Notes: generated by a model from the letters alone, not told the origin. A stretch of DNA of 64,000 nucleotides from an uncultured Luteimonas sp. (GCA_934541015.1 CAKTDC010000005.1:1-64000); one strand, 5' to 3'. Counted from the first letter of the stretch, positions 18,948 to 29,179 are shown. Translations and numbers: made by a program.

Positions 18948-19730
18948 TCACCCGGCCAGCAGGGCGTGCAGCCCGGCCTTCAGCCCGCGCCCGTGCTGGT
19001 GGAAATAATCGCGCGCCTCGCGCCAGTCCGGGCAGCGCGCCTCGACCTCGCGCCAGAACCGGCGCGAGTGGTCGGCGTGGATCAGGTGACACAGCTCGTG
19101 GACCAGCACGTACTCGAACGCGTGCGGCCGCCCCAGGACCAGGGACAGGTCCAGCCCCAGGGTGCCGTCGGGGGCCAGCGACCCCCACTGCGAGGACATC
19201 ACCCGGAAGCGCAGGCGCGAAGGCGGCCGCGGCAGGCCGGGAAGGTATCCGGGCAACCAGGCGGCCACGTCCGCGCGCGCCTCGGCTTCGTAGAAGTCGC
19301 GCAGCGCGCGCGACACCGCCGCCGGCCCGGCCCGCGCAGGCAGCTGCAGCGAGACGCCGTGATCGTCGCGCCAGGCGCGGGTGAAGCGCCCTTCGCACCA
19401 GCGCAGCGGCAGCCGCTCTCCGCGCAGCGGCAGCTCGGCGTCCTGGCCGCGCACCAGCGGCTTCACGTCGCTGCCCATGCGCAACAGCTGCTCGGCCAGC
19501 CAGTCGCGATGCTGGTGCAGGAAGCGCTCCCCTGCCGCCGCGCTGGCGCGCATCGGCAGGGTCAGGCGCGCGCCGCGTTCGCCGACCGACAGGCGCAGGC
19601 GCTTGGCGCGCGGATCACGCACGCGCTGCACCTGGATGCAGCGCCCGTCGGGCAGATGGAACGCGATGCAGTCACGCTGCAGCTGGCGCCGCGGCGGCGA
19701 CGCGATGAGTCGGCTGGGGAAAAACGGCAT
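18948..19730 (-). CDS. YgjP-like (DUF45) zinc metallopeptidase
   Basis: A 260-residue cytosolic protein of the YgjP/WLM-like family. The N-terminus has the RRxxRL-type pattern (DPRAKRLRLSVGERGARLTLP). The active site is HELCHLIHADHS at about residues 208-219, and SSQWGSLAPDGTLGLDLSLVLG is the conserved segment before it. The HExxH zinc motif appears here as HELCH. The frame continues upstream of the chosen ATG without family support. Substrates of this family are not established. Confidence 0.85.
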   Translation of the reverse strand: MPFFPSRLIASPPRRQLQRDCIAFHLPDGRCIQVQRVRDPRAKRLRLSVGERGARLTLPMRASAAAGERFLHQHRDWLAEQLLRMGSDVKPLVRGQDAELPLRGERLPLRWCEGRFTRAWRDDHGVSLQLPARAGPAAVSRALRDFYEAEARADVAAWLPGYLPGLPRPPSRLRFRVMSSQWGSLAPDGTLGLDLSLVLGRPHAFEYVLVHELCHLIHADHSRRFWREVEARCPDWREARDYFHQHGRGLKAGLHALLAG

Positions 19731-19883
19731 CGGCACATGATACGGCGAGCGTCCCGGCATCGAGATGAAGCGCCCCACGGCATGGTGTCGTGCCCGGTTC
19801 CCCGCAGTCACTCCAGCCGCCCGGCCGTCACCGCGCGTTGGCGCGATTGGCCTTGCACGCGACATGTCGACCAGGGTCCGCCG

Positions 19884-20789
19884 TCATGCATCGGCGCGCG
19901 AGAGCTTCAGTGCGCCTTCAAGCACGGTGAACAGGCGCGAGAACTCCGCGCTCATCAGCGCGAAGCGCGCGTCGAGCTCGGCGCGGAGGTCGTCGCGCTC
20001 GGTCGATTCGAGCTGGTCCACGGCGCCGTCGAGCAGCTTGAACTTGCGCACCACCAGATCCTCGCCGAGCACGAAGGAGACATGGTCGTCCAGCGTCAGC
20101 GCCAGCCGCGTGACCTGCTTGCCGGATTCGAGGTGCTTGCCGATCTCGTCGCTCTGCAGCTCCTGGCGCTGGCACTTGACCACCGCGCCATGCTCGGCCG
20201 GATCCTTGAGCTCACACTCCTCGCCCAGCGACAGCCCTTCGGGCAGCGGATCGCCGGCGATCCATCCGGTGAGCACGCTGCGCGGCGCGACCTCGGCGTT
20301 GAGCGGCAGCGCCGGGAAGCTGCCCATCGCGTGGCGGATCTCGGAGACGACCGCCTCGCCGGACTTGCGGCTGGAAGTGTCGACCGCGCACACGCCGTGG
20401 GCGAGGTCGATCAGCGCATCGGTGCGCGAGGGGCGGACGAAGGCGCGCGGCAGCAGCTCGTGCACCAGGTCGTCCTTCATCTGCTTGCGCATGCGGCTGC
20501 CGGGGCGGCGGCCCTGCTTCTCCTCGACCTCGGCCAGGCGCTTGCCGAGCAGGTCGTTGACCACCGACGACGGCAGCAGCCGGTCCTCACCGCCGACGGT
20601 TACCCAGATCGCGTCGCCGATGCGGTGCGACAGCGCCTCGCCCTCGCGCCCGAACGGCGGCACGAAGCCGCGCGAGGACAGCTCCAGCGCGCCGACCGGC
20701 TTGAGCGGATGCCCGGCGAGCAGGTCGTCGAGGGTGGAGAAATCGAGGGACGTGGGGAAACGGAACAGGGTGAGGTTTTTGAAGAACAT
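19884..20789 (-). CDS. rdgC: Recombination-associated protein RdgC
   Basis: RdgC is a ring-shaped DNA-binding protein that restrains RecA. The 301-residue protein opens MFFKNLTLFRFP and contains SSRGFVPPFGREGEALSHRIGDAIWV, a family signature, then RMRKQMKDDLVHELLPRAF. The length equals the family's. The leader is odd: no purine-rich ribosome site precedes the ATG, because the upstream bases are a C-rich copy of a heptamer tandem repeat (20802-20836). Confidence 0.95.
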   Translation of the reverse strand: MFFKNLTLFRFPTSLDFSTLDDLLAGHPLKPVGALELSSRGFVPPFGREGEALSHRIGDAIWVTVGGEDRLLPSSVVNDLLGKRLAEVEEKQGRRPGSRMRKQMKDDLVHELLPRAFVRPSRTDALIDLAHGVCAVDTSSRKSGEAVVSEIRHAMGSFPALPLNAEVAPRSVLTGWIAGDPLPEGLSLGEECELKDPAEHGAVVKCQRQELQSDEIGKHLESGKQVTRLALTLDDHVSFVLGEDLVVRKFKLLDGAVDQLESTERDDLRAELDARFALMSAEFSRLFTVLEGALKLSRADA

Positions 20790-20801
20790 GGGGAAGGGGC
20801 C

Positions 20802-20836
20802 GGGATTGGGGATTGGGGATTGGGGATTGGGGAATC
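20802..20836 (+). repeat. Tandem GGGATTG heptamer repeat upstream of rdgC
   Basis: Four copies of GGGATTG plus a partial one, starting 13 bases upstream of the rdgC start codon. Read in the rdgC direction it is C-rich (CAATCCC). The plus strand has runs of three to four G at regular spacing, so it could form a G-quadruplex. Confidence 0.8.
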
Positions 20837-20859
20837 GTAAGGACGGAGGTTTGTCCGCC

Positions 20860-20998
20860 CGTCATTCCAGCGAACGCTGGAGGTGGTTTTCAGCAGTCCG
20901 ATGACGGGTCATCCGTTTCCGCGTTCGAAGCCGTGCAGGCCAGTGAGTCCCGGCAACGGCCAAAGGCAGAATGGATCCCGGCGTTCGCTGGGATGACG
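20860..20998. repeat. REP doublet (inverted pair of palindromes)
   Basis: The left end CGTCATTCCAGCGAACGCTG and the right end, read on the other strand CGTCATCCCAGCGAACGCCG, are inverted copies about 95 bases apart. Each end is itself a hairpin. This is the layout of a REP doublet/BIME, which may be mobilised by a RAYT transposase elsewhere in the genome. Confidence 0.7.
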
Positions 20999-21018
20999 GC
21001 GTGGGAGCATGACGGGCG

Positions 21019-22011
21019 TCAGCTGCCGGTGCGGGTGTCGGCGCTGTCGCTGTCGCTGCTACCGTCGATTGTGCCGGCGCAGGCGCCGTTGCTGGTGCGG
21101 GTGCGGGTGTCGGCGCCGTCGCTGATGACTGCATGCGGCTCGCCGGCCAGCCAGGCGTGTGCGTCGGCCTGCGCGGAGCCGTCGCGGTGGCCGAGCGAGA
21201 GGAAATCGAACAGCTTCGGGTCGCTCAGCTGCGAGGGGCGGATGTCGCCGAGCGCGCGGGCGATGGTCTCGATGCGGCCGGGCGACTCGCGCTCCCACTG
21301 CGCCATCATCTTCTGCACCTGCCTGCGCTGCAGGTTCTCCTGCGAGCCGCACAGGTTGCAGGGGATGATCGGGAACTGCTTCACCCCGGCATAGGCCTCG
21401 ATGTCGTCCTCGCGCACATAGGCCAGCGGGCGGATGACCACGTGCCTGCCGTCGTCCGACAGCAGCTTCGGCGGCATGCCGCTGAGCTTGGCGTGGAAGA
21501 ACAGGTTGAGGAAGAAGGTCGCCACCAGGTCGTCGCGGTGGTGGCCGAGCGCGATCTTGGTGTAGCCGTGCTCCTGCGCGTACGTGTACAGCGCGCCGCG
21601 GCGCAGGCGCGAGCACAGCGAGCACATGGTCTTGCCTTCCGGGATCACCCGGCTGACCACGGAGTAGGTGTCCTGCTCGATGATGTGGAAGTCCACGCCG
21701 AGCGAGCGCAGGTAGTCGGGCAGCACGTGTTCCGGGAACCCCGGCTGCTTCTGGTCGAGGTTGACCGCGGTGATCGAGAACGACACCGGCGCCCTCGATT
21801 GCAGCTGCAGCAGAACGTCGAGCATGGTGTAGCTGTCCTTGCCGCCGGACAGGCACACCATCACCCGGTCGCCGTCCTCGATCATGCCGAAGTCGGCGAT
21901 GGCCTTGCCGACCTGGTGGCGCAGGCGCTTGGCCAGCTTGTCGGCCTCGCGCGCGGCCGCACGCGGGTCGCGCCGGGCGAGGGGTTCGGCGAGGGGCAGG
22001 ACGATGCTCAT
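21019..22011 (-). CDS. ttcA: tRNA 2-thiocytidine(32) synthetase TtcA
   Basis: TtcA thiolates cytidine 32 in tRNA, using an iron-sulfur cluster and ATP. The 330-residue protein has the PP-loop [13 protein letters not shown] (about residues 53-65), the CSLC motif near 131 and CNLC near 220 that hold the cluster, and [17 protein letters not shown]. The last 25 residues (Thr/Ser/Asp-rich, [12 protein letters not shown]) extend beyond the family core and read like low-complexity repeat. Confidence 0.95.
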   Translation of the reverse strand: MSIVLPLAEPLARRDPRAAAREADKLAKRLRHQVGKAIADFGMIEDGDRVMVCLSGGKDSYTMLDVLLQLQSRAPVSFSITAVNLDQKQPGFPEHVLPDYLRSLGVDFHIIEQDTYSVVSRVIPEGKTMCSLCSRLRRGALYTYAQEHGYTKIALGHHRDDLVATFFLNLFFHAKLSGMPPKLLSDDGRHVVIRPLAYVREDDIEAYAGVKQFPIIPCNLCGSQENLQRRQVQKMMAQWERESPGRIETIARALGDIRPSQLSDPKLFDFLSLGHRDGSAQADAHAWLAGEPHAVISDGADTRTRTSNGACAGTIDGSSDSDSADTRTGS

Positions 22012-22123
22012 GGCGCAGATTTTACCGGCGTCCGGCGACGCGCGCCCTGAACCGGCGCCCGCCCGGCCCTTTCCCCGCGGAGAAAGGCGACAATGGCGGT
22101 CCCTTCAGCGTCGGAGTGCAGCC

Positions 22124-23173
22124 GTGCCCGGGACGTCCCTGACCCGTTTCCTGATCGAGGCCCAGCGCGAGGGCCACATCAACCCGCAGCTGCGGCTGCT
22201 GATCGAGGTGGTGGCCCGCGCCTGCAAGCGCATTTCGGTGGCGGTGGGCAAGGGCGCGCTGGGCGACGTGCTCGGCGATGCGGTCAGCGGCGCCGGCGCC
22301 AGCAGCGTCAACGTCCAGGGCGAAGCGCAGAAGAAGCTCGACGTGCTGTCCAACGAGATCCTGCTCGAAGCCAACGCCTGGGGCGGGCACCTGGCCGCCT
22401 GCGCCTCGGAGGAGATGGAGCACTGCCAGCCGATTCCCGACGCCTACCCGCGCGGCAACTACCTGCTGCTGTTCGATCCGCTCGACGGCAGCAGCAACAT
22501 CGACGTCAACGTCTCGATCGGCACCATCTTCTCGGTACTGCGCGCCCCGGACGACGCCGGCGAACCGCGCGACGAGCACTTCCTGCAGCCCGGCCGCGAC
22601 CAGGTGGCGGCCGGCTACTGCATCTACGGGCCCAACACCCTGCTGGTGCTGACCGTCGGCCACGGCACCCACGCCTTCACCCTCGACCGCGAGCAGGGCT
22701 CGTTCGTGCTCACCCGGCGCGACATCCGGATCCCGGCGGAGACGAAGGAGTTCGCGATCAACATGTCCAACCGGCGCCACTGGGAGGCGCCGATGCAGGC
22801 CTACGTGACCGACCTGCTCGCAGGCAAGGAGGGGCCGCGCGGCAAGGACTTCAACATGCGCTGGGTGGCGTCGATGGTCGCCGACGTGCACCGCATCCTC
22901 ACCCGCGGCGGCATCTTCATCTATCCCTGGGACCGGCGCGAACCCGACCGCCCGGGCAAGCTGCGGCTGATGTACGAGGCCAATCCCATGGGCATGCTGG
23001 TCGAACAGGCCGGCGGCGCGGCCAGCGACGGCCGCGGCGCGATCCTCGACATCCGCCCCGCGCAGCTGCACCAGCGCGTGCCGGTGTTCCTGGGCTCGCG
23101 CAACGAGGTGGACGCGGCGGTGCGCTATCACCTGGAGCACGACGCGGCGCAGGCCGCGCCGCTGCACGGCTGA
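22124..23173 (+). CDS. fbp: Fructose-1,6-bisphosphatase class 1
   Basis: FBPase hydrolyses fructose-1,6-bisphosphate in gluconeogenesis. The 349-residue protein has the class I metal site [20 protein letters not shown], the [17 protein letters not shown] segment, and the C-terminal [16 protein letters not shown]. The start is a GTG at 22124 with GGAG ten bases upstream, giving the family N-terminus [16 protein letters not shown]. Read-through upstream of the GTG has no homology-like content. Confidence 0.95.
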   Translation: MPGTSLTRFLIEAQREGHINPQLRLLIEVVARACKRISVAVGKGALGDVLGDAVSGAGASSVNVQGEAQKKLDVLSNEILLEANAWGGHLAACASEEMEHCQPIPDAYPRGNYLLLFDPLDGSSNIDVNVSIGTIFSVLRAPDDAGEPRDEHFLQPGRDQVAAGYCIYGPNTLLVLTVGHGTHAFTLDREQGSFVLTRRDIRIPAETKEFAINMSNRRHWEAPMQAYVTDLLAGKEGPRGKDFNMRWVASMVADVHRILTRGGIFIYPWDRREPDRPGKLRLMYEANPMGMLVEQAGGAASDGRGAILDIRPAQLHQRVPVFLGSRNEVDAAVRYHLEHDAAQAAPLHG

Positions 23174-23400
23174 ACCGGCATCCCTGCAGCAGCGCGCGGT
23201 CATGTCGCGACCGCGAGGCAACTGCCCCGCGGCGAGGTTCTCCACCGGTGGTGAAGGTCGCGGTCGCGCCTGGACCCGCCCTCGCCGGCGCGGGCCACTG
23301 CCGCCGAAACCGGCCGGCCATGGCTGCCCGCGATCGCACGCCTGCGGACCGCCCGGCCGCGACCGTGCGCCCCGTGCCGCCGGGCGTGTAAGCTCGTCGC

Positions 23401-23607
23401 ATGCTCCCCGTCGATCCCGCCGAGATTCCGCGCAGGCTGGCCGAACTGCGGCTCGAGCACCGCGACCTGGACATGGCCATCGGCCGCCTGCAGGCCGACA
23501 TCGCCGCCGACGAACTGGCGGTCAAGCGCATGAAGAAGCGCAAGCTGCAGCTCAAGGACCTGATCGTGCGCCTGGAATCGGCGCTGATCCCCGACGAGCC
23601 GGCCTGA
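23401..23607 (+). CDS. DUF465 (YdcH-family) small coiled-coil protein
   Basis: A 68-residue protein that is almost entirely helical: RRLAELRLEHRDLDMAIGRLQ, then MKKRKLQLKDLIVRLESAL. This fits the YdcH/DUF465 family pattern (L..EHR.LD..I..L and KK.KL.LKD.I). The function of the family is unknown. It stands alone, 227 bases after fbp, before the convergent plsB. Confidence 0.85.
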   Translation: MLPVDPAEIPRRLAELRLEHRDLDMAIGRLQADIAADELAVKRMKKRKLQLKDLIVRLESALIPDEPA

Positions 23608-23681
23608 ACAACCGTTCGCGTCGATCCCGGCGGCGGCGAATCCGCGGCACCGGGGCGCGCCGCCGGCTTTCAACAGGCCAC

Positions 23682-26363
23682 TCAGCCCGCAGCCGGCTCC
23701 CCGGCAGGCCTGGCCGCCTCCGGACTCACCTTCTCGATGGTATGGCGCAGTTCGCGGCCGAGGATCACCTTGGCGTCGCGGGCCCAGGCGTTGAGGCGTT
23801 CGTCGAACATCAGCTTGCTGTTCTGGTCCAGCCGCACCAGCTCCAGCTCGCGCAGCTTCTGGATGAAGCCGCGGAACAGGCTCTTGTCGAAGAACTCCGG
23901 CGCCGCCGGCGCGTAGAGCAGGCTCAGCCGCTGCGCGGCCAGCTGGCACAGGCTTTCGAGCTCGCCGGCGCCGAGCGTGCCCGGGCCGTTCTTGGCCAGC
24001 ACCGAGATCGCGATGTAGTAGCGCTCGAAGGCCTGCTGCAGCGGATGGCCCAGCGCACGCAGGCGGAACACCTCGTCGGACTGGCCGGCGTTGCGCGCGA
24101 GCACGCCGCCGTCCTCCTCGCCCACGCGCTCGAGCAGGCCTTCGCGGATGAAGACCTCGATGGTGCGGTCGATGCATTCGGCGAAGCCGTCCTCGTCCCA
24201 GGTCAGGAACAGCTCGCCCTGCAGGAACGGATACATGGAGCGGCCGATGCGGCGCAGGTTGCCCTGCGACATGCGCCGGTTGTGCAGGAAGCAGCAGGCG
24301 ATCCACGCCGAGGCGGTGAACAGGTGCAGGACGTTGTTGCGGAAATAGCTGAGCAGGACCGCGGTGTCCTCGTCGACGTCGAGCACGTCGCCGAGCGGAT
24401 GGGCGATGCGCCGGAGCACGCCGATCTCCTCGCCGTGGGCGACGATCTGCGCGGCCGTGTGCGGCGTGACCGTGACCCGCCCCGAGTACGGCACCTCGGC
24501 CAGCAGCGTCCGCGACAGCTCGATCTGCGCCAGCAGGTCGGCCTCGCCCATGGCGTGCTTGGGCGTGGACAGCAGGGCCAGCGCCAGCAGGTTGATCGGG
24601 TTCACGTCCGCGGCGCGGTTGATGTTGACCTGGATCCGTTGCGCGGCGCTGTCGACCATCTCCGCCAGCCAGGCCGGCTTGTCGTCGTCGCCCAGCGGCC
24701 TGCCGTCCCAGTCGCTGGCGTGCTCGGCGAGCAGGTCGCCGAGCGCGACCGGCTCGCCGAAATTCACCACCACCTGGCCGTAGTTCTGCCGCAGCACCTT
24801 GGGAATGCCCCACAGCAGCGCCCAGATCGACTCCTTCTCCTTGGGCTTTCCGGACAGTTCATCGCGGTAGCTGCCGCCCTCCATCAGCTTCTCGTAGCCG
24901 ATGTAGACCGGCTGGAACAGCACCGGCCGCGTGGGCTGGCGCAGGAAGGCGCGGATGGTCATCGCGATCATCCCGCCCTTGGGCTGCAGCAGGCGGCCGG
25001 TGCGCGAGCGCCCGCCCTCGATGAAGTACTCGATCGAATAGCCGCCGGCGACCAGCTGCGCCACGTACTCGGTGAACACGGTCGAATACAGCGCGTTGCC
25101 GCGGAAGCTGCGGCGCATGAAGAAGGCGCCACCCTTGCGCAGGATGGTGCCGATCACCGGCAGGTTGAGGTTGATGCCGGCGGCGATGTGCGGCGGCACG
25201 ATGCCGCGGGTGTAGAGCAGGTAGCTCAGCAGCAGGTAGTCCATGTGGCTGCGATGGCAGGGCACGTAGACCACCTCCATGCCCGGCGCCAGCGCCTTGA
25301 GGTGGTCCAGGTGGTGCACCAGCACGCCGCGGTAGATCCGGTTCCAGACCGTGGTCAGCAGGAAGCTGGCCGAACGCACCACCGGGTGCGAATAGTCGGC
25401 GGCGATCTCCCAGGCGTAGCCGTGGGCCTTGCGCCAGGCATCCTCGGGCTTGCTGGCGTCGCGCCTGGCCTGGTCGGCGATCGCCTCCTTGACCGGCGGC
25501 GAGGACAGCACCTTGTCGATCAGCAGGCGGCGGGTGGACAGGTCCGGGCCGATGATCGCTTCGCGGATGCGGTTGAAATGCGTGCGCAGCACCCGCTGCA
25601 GCTTGCGCACCGTGCGCTCGGGGGTGAGGTCCTCCTCGACCGAGCCGCGCAGGTCCACCGGCGCGGAGAAGCGCACCAGGGTGTCGCGGCCGTTGAGCAG
25701 GATCGACAGCAGCCTGCGGAAGCGGCCGACGAGCGCCCAGTTCTCCGAGAACAGCACCGAGAACCAGCCGGTCGCCTTGTCCGGCGCGCGGCCGACGAAG
25801 ATCGAGACCGGCACCAGCTGCACGTCGAGGTCCGGATCGGTGCGATGGGCGTCGAGCAGCCGCGCCAGCGATTCCGAATGCGTGCGCGTGACCGGCTTGC
25901 CCATCGCCATCGCCAGCGCGCTGCTGGCGTTGCGCCGCGACAGCGCGACATAGGCGCGCTTGCGCCCCAGCGGGTCGCCCGGAAGCGGCTTCAGCGGGGA
26001 CGGCAGCCCGGCCTCGCGGCAGGCGCGATCGAGGATGAGGGCGTTGGAGAGCCCGTAGTCCTCCAGCACGTAGCAGACCGAACGCCCGTCGACCAGGTCA
26101 CCCGGCTGCAGCGGTTCGATCCGCAGGCCGATCCACGGGCCCAGCAGCCAGCCCAGGAACTTCGCCCACCAGGGCCGGCGGGCCCTGGCCTGCGGCCGCT
26201 CCCCGGCGGTCAGCGGCGGCGCCGCCGCATCGGCTGGCGCAGGGTCGGACGCGCCGTCCGGTCCCTGCGATTCCGCGGTCGTCACGGCATCGCCGCCGCC
26301 CGCGCCCGGGGGCGCGGCGGTGTCTTGTTCGAACAGGTTCGGCTGGGTCGGCATCGTCGGCAT
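23682..26363 (-). CDS. plsB: Glycerol-3-phosphate 1-O-acyltransferase PlsB
   Basis: PlsB makes lysophosphatidate from glycerol-3-phosphate and acyl-CoA/ACP at the inner membrane. The roughly 893-residue protein has the acyltransferase block CHRSHMDYLLLSYLL (HX4D), then GAFFMRRSFRGN, FIEGGRSRTGRLL and RPVLFQPVYIGYEKL, in the canonical order. An N-terminal 60-residue Ala/Pro/Gly-rich extension precedes ARRPWWAKFLGWLLGPW. The start could be ATG 26363 or 26354. It converges with the DUF465 gene and follows the porin gene of the catabolic operon with a 58-base gap. Confidence 0.94.
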   Translation of the reverse strand: MPTMPTQPNLFEQDTAAPPGAGGGDAVTTAESQGPDGASDPAPADAAAPPLTAGERPQARARRPWWAKFLGWLLGPWIGLRIEPLQPGDLVDGRSVCYVLEDYGLSNALILDRACREAGLPSPLKPLPGDPLGRKRAYVALSRRNASSALAMAMGKPVTRTHSESLARLLDAHRTDPDLDVQLVPVSIFVGRAPDKATGWFSVLFSENWALVGRFRRLLSILLNGRDTLVRFSAPVDLRGSVEEDLTPERTVRKLQRVLRTHFNRIREAIIGPDLSTRRLLIDKVLSSPPVKEAIADQARRDASKPEDAWRKAHGYAWEIAADYSHPVVRSASFLLTTVWNRIYRGVLVHHLDHLKALAPGMEVVYVPCHRSHMDYLLLSYLLYTRGIVPPHIAAGINLNLPVIGTILRKGGAFFMRRSFRGNALYSTVFTEYVAQLVAGGYSIEYFIEGGRSRTGRLLQPKGGMIAMTIRAFLRQPTRPVLFQPVYIGYEKLMEGGSYRDELSGKPKEKESIWALLWGIPKVLRQNYGQVVVNFGEPVALGDLLAEHASDWDGRPLGDDDKPAWLAEMVDSAAQRIQVNINRAADVNPINLLALALLSTPKHAMGEADLLAQIELSRTLLAEVPYSGRVTVTPHTAAQIVAHGEEIGVLRRIAHPLGDVLDVDEDTAVLLSYFRNNVLHLFTASAWIACCFLHNRRMSQGNLRRIGRSMYPFLQGELFLTWDEDGFAECIDRTIEVFIREGLLERVGEEDGGVLARNAGQSDEVFRLRALGHPLQQAFERYYIAISVLAKNGPGTLGAGELESLCQLAAQRLSLLYAPAAPEFFDKSLFRGFIQKLRELELVRLDQNSKLMFDERLNAWARDAKVILGRELRHTIEKVSPEAARPAGEPAAG

Positions 26364-26421
26364 TATGCCAACCCGGCCCGCCGTGGACCGCAACCGGGCG
26401 GCGCGCAGCCGCCGAAGCAGC

Positions 26422-27798
26422 TCAGAAGCTGAACAGCAGCGCCAGACGCAGGCGGTCGAGCCAGTCGTCCGGGGCGTGGCCGGCCGGGTACAGCGCACTG
26501 TCGGGGCGGTAGCGGTACCAGTACAGGCTGAGCATGGTTTTCGGGATCGGCACGTAGTCGACGGTCAGGCTGTGCAGGCGGTAGTTGGTGGCGATGCCGA
26601 TGTTGTCCTGCGAGAACGCGGACAGCACCGCGTCGGTCTCGGCGACTGCGTGGCCCCAGGTGACGCGCCAGTCGCCGGGTGCGTTCGCCCTGCCCAGCGA
26701 CAGGTCGACGCCGTAGCCGGTATCGGCGTCCGTGGCCGCGCCGGTGTTGTGCACGTAGTCCGCGGTCAGCTTCAGCGGCCAGCGTTCGCCCAGCCCGCTC
26801 CAGGTCGCGCCCAGCAGAAGGTTGGCCAGATGGAAGTCGGAGAGATAGTTGCCGGAGGCGTCACGCAGGTTGCTGCGGAAGTCGCCGCTGTCGGCCCCGG
26901 CGATGCTGCCCAGGCTGTAGTGGAAATACGCGGCGTGCGCGTCGAACTTCCAGTCGCCGCGCTGCGCCGACTCATAACCCAGCTGCGCGCCGAGCATGGT
27001 GCTGTCGGAACCACCGGCCGACTCGTCGACGATGAAGCCCAGGCCTGCAGCGCGCAGGTTGCCGCCGCCGGCCAGCGGCCGCCGCCAGATGGCCGCAAGG
27101 CCCTGCGGATTGACGTCGCCATCCCAGACCAGGTCGGTGCGCACGAACGGCTGCGGCATCTTGCCGCCGTACAGGCTCAGCTCCCCCAGGTCGAACCGGG
27201 CGTAGGCCATGTCCAGACTGACCTCGAGATCGTCGAGCCAGTTCGACAGCTGCACGTCGGTGCTGTTGGGATCGTCGCCGTCGCCGGTGGCCAGTCGCGC
27301 GCCGAGGGTAATGCGGTCGCTGACGGCGAAGGTTGCGCCCAGGCGCCCGCGCAGCTGCATGCTGCCGCGGCTGCCGGCGTCGTCATCCGACCAGTCGCCC
27401 TGGCCGCGCAGGCGCAAATCGCCGGACACCTTCAGCCGCGGGGCGGCGGCGCTGTCGACAGGGACGGCGGCCAGCGCCGGCTGCGCGGCGGACGCGGTGT
27501 GCGCGGGTTCCAGCGCGGGCAAGCTCGCTTCAGCAAGGCCTGCTGCGGGAACCGCAGTCGCCGGTTCGCCGGCCAGGCGCTCCAGCGCCTGCTCGAGCCG
27601 GCGGATGCGCAGGTCGCGCTCGGCCTGTTCTGCGCGCAGGGTCTGGATCTCGGCACGCAGGTCGGCGACGGTGTCGGCCGACACATCCTGGGCGAACACC
27701 GGCGATACCCCGGCCAGGCACAGGGCCAGCACCAGCCGGGCAGGGCGGGGCAGGCGGTCGGGGCGGTGGCGGGCGCAGCCCGGGGTCATGCCGTGCAT
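26422..27798 (-). CDS. Putative outer-membrane porin with N-terminal coiled coil
   Basis: A 458-residue protein with a signal peptide ending SPVFA, then a short coiled coil (TVADLRAEIQTLRAEQAERDLRIRRLEQALERL), a low-complexity linker and a beta-barrel part ending LRLALLFSF with terminal Phe. It belongs to the putative-porin family with coiled-coil N-terminus. GGAGG lies nine bases before the ATG at 27798. It is the last gene of the catabolic operon, 52 bases after the DUF3100 gene, so it may be an outer-membrane channel for the aromatic substrate; that is inference from position. Confidence 0.75.
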   Translation of the reverse strand: MHGMTPGCARHRPDRLPRPARLVLALCLAGVSPVFAQDVSADTVADLRAEIQTLRAEQAERDLRIRRLEQALERLAGEPATAVPAAGLAEASLPALEPAHTASAAQPALAAVPVDSAAAPRLKVSGDLRLRGQGDWSDDDAGSRGSMQLRGRLGATFAVSDRITLGARLATGDGDDPNSTDVQLSNWLDDLEVSLDMAYARFDLGELSLYGGKMPQPFVRTDLVWDGDVNPQGLAAIWRRPLAGGGNLRAAGLGFIVDESAGGSDSTMLGAQLGYESAQRGDWKFDAHAAYFHYSLGSIAGADSGDFRSNLRDASGNYLSDFHLANLLLGATWSGLGERWPLKLTADYVHNTGAATDADTGYGVDLSLGRANAPGDWRVTWGHAVAETDAVLSAFSQDNIGIATNYRLHSLTVDYVPIPKTMLSLYWYRYRPDSALYPAGHAPDDWLDRLRLALLFSF

Positions 27799-27850
27799 GT
27801 CGGCGATCCTCCTTGCAATGCGACGCGGCCGCACATCACGGCCGGTCGCG

Positions 27851-29179
27851 TCAGTGGAAAAACTCCGCCACCGTGGCCGAACCGAGGAAGGCGCCGGTGG
27901 CAGCGGTCAGCGAGACCAGGACGATGCGCCAGCCCAGGCGGCGGAACATCGGCAGCTTGCGCGCCACCGAAAAGCCGGCCAGCGCGAGCACGGTCGTGGT
28001 CAGGCTCATGAACTGCACGCGGTTGATGACTTCGGTGACTTCGCCGGCCAGCGGCCACGCGCCTTCGAGCGTGGCCAGGGTGGAGAACACCGCCAGGAAC
28101 AGCATCAGCGGCAGCCTGCGCACCAGCGCCTTGAGCAGCAGGCCGAGCAGGACGATGCCGACCATGATCGCCACGCCCGGCAGCGTGTCCAGCGGCGCAA
28201 CGCCGTGACCGATCCAGTTGCTCAGGGTGATGCCGGCCACCATCAGCAGCAGCGCGACCAGGCCGTCGGCGAACGCGGACGCATCCTCGGCCTGCTCGGC
28301 CGCTTCCGGGTTGAGATCGGTGGTCGATGGCGCGCTGCGCGCCAGCGCGGTGCGGCCGAGCAGCGGCTCGAGCCGGTTGTAGAGCCAGTTGCACAGAGGC
28401 AGGGTGACGAAGGCCGCGAAATAGAAGCCGACCACGCCGGCGATCAGGTTGGCCGCCCCGGCGATGGCGGTCAGTTCTCGCGCGAACTCCGGCGACTGCC
28501 CGGCGGTGATCGGCCCCAGCGCCGCGGCCATCATGCTTCCCGAGCCGATTCCCGAGCCCATCGCGAGCGAGCGCGGGTCGAAGATGTCCAGCGACATCAC
28601 CACGCTGGCCAGCAGCGAGACGTAGATCGCGCCAAGCACCGTGCCGGTGATGTACTCGGCGAGCACTCCGCGGCCTTCCGCCGACTGCATGCCGTAGCGC
28701 TGGCCGATGATGACCATGCCGGTCTCGCGTCCGATCGAGAAGGTCGCGCCCACTGCTTCGCGCTTGATCCCGAGCAGCAGTGCGAGCGGCAGCGCCAGCA
28801 CCATGGTGCCGAAGGCGTGGCCCAGCTCCTGGAATGCCAGCGCCCAGCCGACCGCGCGCAGCGCGTCCATGTTGGCGCCGGCCATCAGGCCGAGCTTGAC
28901 GATGAACAGCAGCAGGGCGGTGTTGAGCAGCCGGTCGGCGCAGCGCTGCAGCGGCAGGTCCAGGCGCAGCGCCGCCGGGAAGCGCGGGTGCCACACCGCC
29001 AGCAGCGTCGTGAGCACCAGCGCCACCAGCATCGGCAGGATGACGATGGCGGCCCTGCCCAGCGGGATCGAGAGGGGCCCGATCCACTCGGTGATCGCGG
29101 TGACTGCCAGCACCACCGCCAGCAGCAGCCACAGCCTGGGTGGGAACACGGGCGCGCCGGGGGCAAGGGGCGAGGACAT
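27851..29179 (-). CDS. DUF3100-family polytopic membrane protein, putative transporter
   Basis: The 442-residue protein has about ten hydrophobic spans and the opening ITEWIGPLSIPLGRAAIVILPMLVALVL, a pattern I associate with DUF3100. It also contains GATFSIGRETGMVIIGQRYGMQSAEGRGVLAEYITGT. The family is thought to include transporters, but no substrate is established. Placed between the tautomerase and porin genes of an aromatic catabolic operon, it is a good candidate for the inner-membrane importer of the pathway substrate. ATG 29179 is chosen; ATG 29194 is equally possible. Confidence 0.65.
   Translation of the reverse strand: MSSPLAPGAPVFPPRLWLLLAVVLAVTAITEWIGPLSIPLGRAAIVILPMLVALVLTTLLAVWHPRFPAALRLDLPLQRCADRLLNTALLLFIVKLGLMAGANMDALRAVGWALAFQELGHAFGTMVLALPLALLLGIKREAVGATFSIGRETGMVIIGQRYGMQSAEGRGVLAEYITGTVLGAIYVSLLASVVMSLDIFDPRSLAMGSGIGSGSMMAAALGPITAGQSPEFARELTAIAGAANLIAGVVGFYFAAFVTLPLCNWLYNRLEPLLGRTALARSAPSTTDLNPEAAEQAEDASAFADGLVALLLMVAGITLSNWIGHGVAPLDTLPGVAIMVGIVLLGLLLKALVRRLPLMLFLAVFSTLATLEGAWPLAGEVTEVINRVQFMSLTTTVLALAGFSVARKLPMFRRLGWRIVLVSLTAATGAFLGSATVAEFFH

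Noticed and set aside
18948..19730. SprT or M48 protease
   Set aside because: The HELCHLIHADHS block and the SSQWGS segment fit YgjP/DUF45 better, and there are no membrane helices.
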